A DNA stretch of 64,000 bases from NCBI RefSeq assembly GCF_039541815.1, contig NZ_BAABGY010000008.1, forward strand, positions 248,001 to 312,000, read 5' to 3'. The position numbers and the translations under genes are program-made. The notes under the pieces are model-generated. The model did no database searches, was not told the origin of the DNA, and saw nothing but the letters and a program-made list of their open reading frames with translations. The stretch comes from Flavisolibacter amylovorans. GTDB taxonomy: Bacteria; Bacteroidota; Bacteroidia; Chitinophagales; Chitinophagaceae. This document shows, piece by piece, positions 62,944-64,000 of the stretch. Each line of letters starts with the position of its first letter. The first letter of the stretch is position 1.

Positions 62944-62984
62944 GGGGAGCGGGCCGGAAGAACACCGATCTATAAAAAAGCTAT

Positions 62985-64000
62985 ATGCAACGCATCATGA
63001 ACCACTCCATCAAGAACCGGGCGCTTGCCCTCTCCCTGCTCCTGCTGGCCTTCGGGGCCAACGAGGCCGGGGCGCAGGTAACGTCTCAACAGATCAACAA
63101 GAACTTCACGGGCGACAGCTCCAACATCAACATGGGCCGCCTGCAAGTGTCTTCGTCGAACCCGAAGGCGCCGGTCGCTACCGACGGTATCCTGACGGTG
63201 CGCATCGACACCTTTCCCGCGAGCAACCCGAATGCCCGGGCACGCGGCCTGCTCGTGTTCCTGCAGCGCGATAACCTCGGCGCCACCAACAACACGAAGG
63301 GCTTTTACTACTGGGACGGCACGGCCTGGTACCCGCTCTATGGCGGCAACTTCAACTCGCCGTGGGTACGCAGCAACACGACCAACGCCACCACGCTCCG
63401 CGTGGGCACGGATCGGGTAGGGGTGGGCACCAACACACCCGATAACTCCGCCCTGCTCGACCTGTCGAGCACGAACAAGGGTGTGCTGCTGCCGCGCGTA
63501 GCGCTGACGGGCATCAATGATGGTACGACCATCTCCAGCCCCGCCAACTCGCTGCTGGTGTTTAATACCAATGCAGCGCTGACCGATGGCGCCGGCTATT
63601 ACTACAACACCGGCACTTCGGCAGCTCCCGTCTGGATGAAGCTGACGGCAGGCCCGGGCGCGGCCGGTGCAGACGGCAAGACGGTACTCAATGGTACGGC
63701 TGCTCCTGTCGCAGGCACGGGCAACAACGGCGACTTCTTCATCAATACGGCCACGAACGAGATCTATGGACCCAAGACCGCAGGCGCCTGGGGTAGCCCC
63801 ACGTCGCTCGTAGGCGCACAAGGTGCTGCCGGTGCGAATGGCGTCGACGGCAAGTCGGTACTGAATGGCGCTGCTGACCCGACCGCGGGCGAGGGTGCTA
63901 TCGGCGACTTCTTCATCAACACGGCCACCAACACGATCTACGGTCCGAAGACCGCAGGCGGCTGGGGTACAGGTACTTCGATTGTTGGTGCCACGGGCGC
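62985..64000 (+). CDS. Collagen-like repeat surface protein (3' end outside window)
   Basis: Open from ATG 62985 to the window end (338 codons seen); ATG 62997 is the alternative start. A signal peptide (ALALSLLLLAFGANEAGAQ) precedes a unique region with GFYYWDGTAWYPLYGG and the trimeric-tail-like RVGVGTNTPDNSALLDLSSTNKGVLLPR (about 140-170). Then a 58-residue unit starts repeating: DGKTVLNG ... GDFFINTATNEIYGPKTAGAWG ... LVGAQGAAGANGVDGK. GDFFINTATN-IYGPKTAG recurs 174 bp later, separated by short Gly-X-Y collagen-like runs. Such proteins form stalks or fibres at the cell surface. The C-terminal domain is not seen. Confidence 0.85.
   Translation, partial: MQRIMNHSIKNRALALSLLLLAFGANEAGAQVTSQQINKNFTGDSSNINMGRLQVSSSNPKAPVATDGILTVRIDTFPASNPNARARGLLVFLQRDNLGATNNTKGFYYWDGTAWYPLYGGNFNSPWVRSNTTNATTLRVGTDRVGVGTNTPDNSALLDLSSTNKGVLLPRVALTGINDGTTISSPANSLLVFNTNAALTDGAGYYYNTGTSAAPVWMKLTAGPGAAGADGKTVLNGTAAPVAGTGNNGDFFINTATNEIYGPKTAGAWGSPTSLVGAQGAAGANGVDGKSVLNGAADPTAGEGAIGDFFINTATNTIYGPKTAGGWGTGTSIVGATG

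Noticed and set aside
1..64000. CRISPR array or prophage
   Set aside because: No regularly spaced direct repeats with unique spacers and no phage structural or integrase genes were seen; the only regular long repeats are the 174-bp coding repeats at the right end.

Overview
The window comes from a G+C-rich member of the Bacteroidota, most likely Chitinophagaceae-like. It carries two SusC/SusD outer-membrane uptake pairs, polysaccharide-utilisation enzymes, type IX secretion (T9SS) sorting domains, a LytTR response regulator next to a propeller-type sensor kinase, and rhamnose genes of the fused RhaEW type. The family-level placement is inference. Coding is dense, and strong GC bias at third codon positions gives many long antisense reading frames that I treat as shadows.

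Layout. 1-13.0 kb: a glycan-utilisation locus with the end of a GH2/malectin enzyme, a leftward trio (CE1-type esterase, GH92 mannosidase, BNR/GH74-like propeller), a divergent membrane-anchored AraC regulator, then SusC and SusD. 13.2-22.7 kb: a tight rightward operon of an NCS1-type permease, a 60-residue membrane protein, an ADP-ribosylglycohydrolase-like enzyme, fused rhamnulose-1-phosphate aldolase/lactaldehyde dehydrogenase, L-rhamnose isomerase, an FGGY kinase and an FMN-dependent 2-hydroxyacid oxidase. Together these could convert an imported glycoside or 6-deoxyhexose to DHAP and pyruvate. 22.8-24.8 kb: a visibly more AT-rich two-gene module (winged-helix protein plus AbiEii-like nucleotidyltransferase) bracketed by two diverged 99-bp copies of an element that ends in a terminator hairpin.

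25.2-42.0 kb: a uronate-oriented polysaccharide locus. It has an alginate-lyase-like enzyme, a LacI regulator divergent from mannonate dehydratase (uxuA), a second SusC/SusD pair, a FAS1-like lipoprotein, GH2, GH88, a beta-helix protein on the other strand and a DUF4861 protein. 42.0-47.1 kb: small housekeeping or stress genes, namely a YHS protein, an ECF sigma factor with a zinc-finger anti-sigma candidate, a DoxX-DinB-NRDE/ATP-grasp operon in which NRDE and ATP-grasp are one protein, and a spondin-domain lipoprotein.

47.1-64.0 kb: a SGNH/sialate O-acetylesterase, a large T9SS-secreted GH128 protein with several carbohydrate-binding modules, a DUF2264 protein, an orphan LuxR-type HTH protein, a LytTR regulator with its propeller histidine kinase, a T9SS cargo protein, and a collagen-like repeat surface protein cut by the window end. 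Intergenic regions at 38.8, 48.8-49.2 and 59.7-59.9 kb hold dispersed palindromic repeats sharing an AAGCTTCGG core. No tRNA, rRNA or CRISPR array was recognised.
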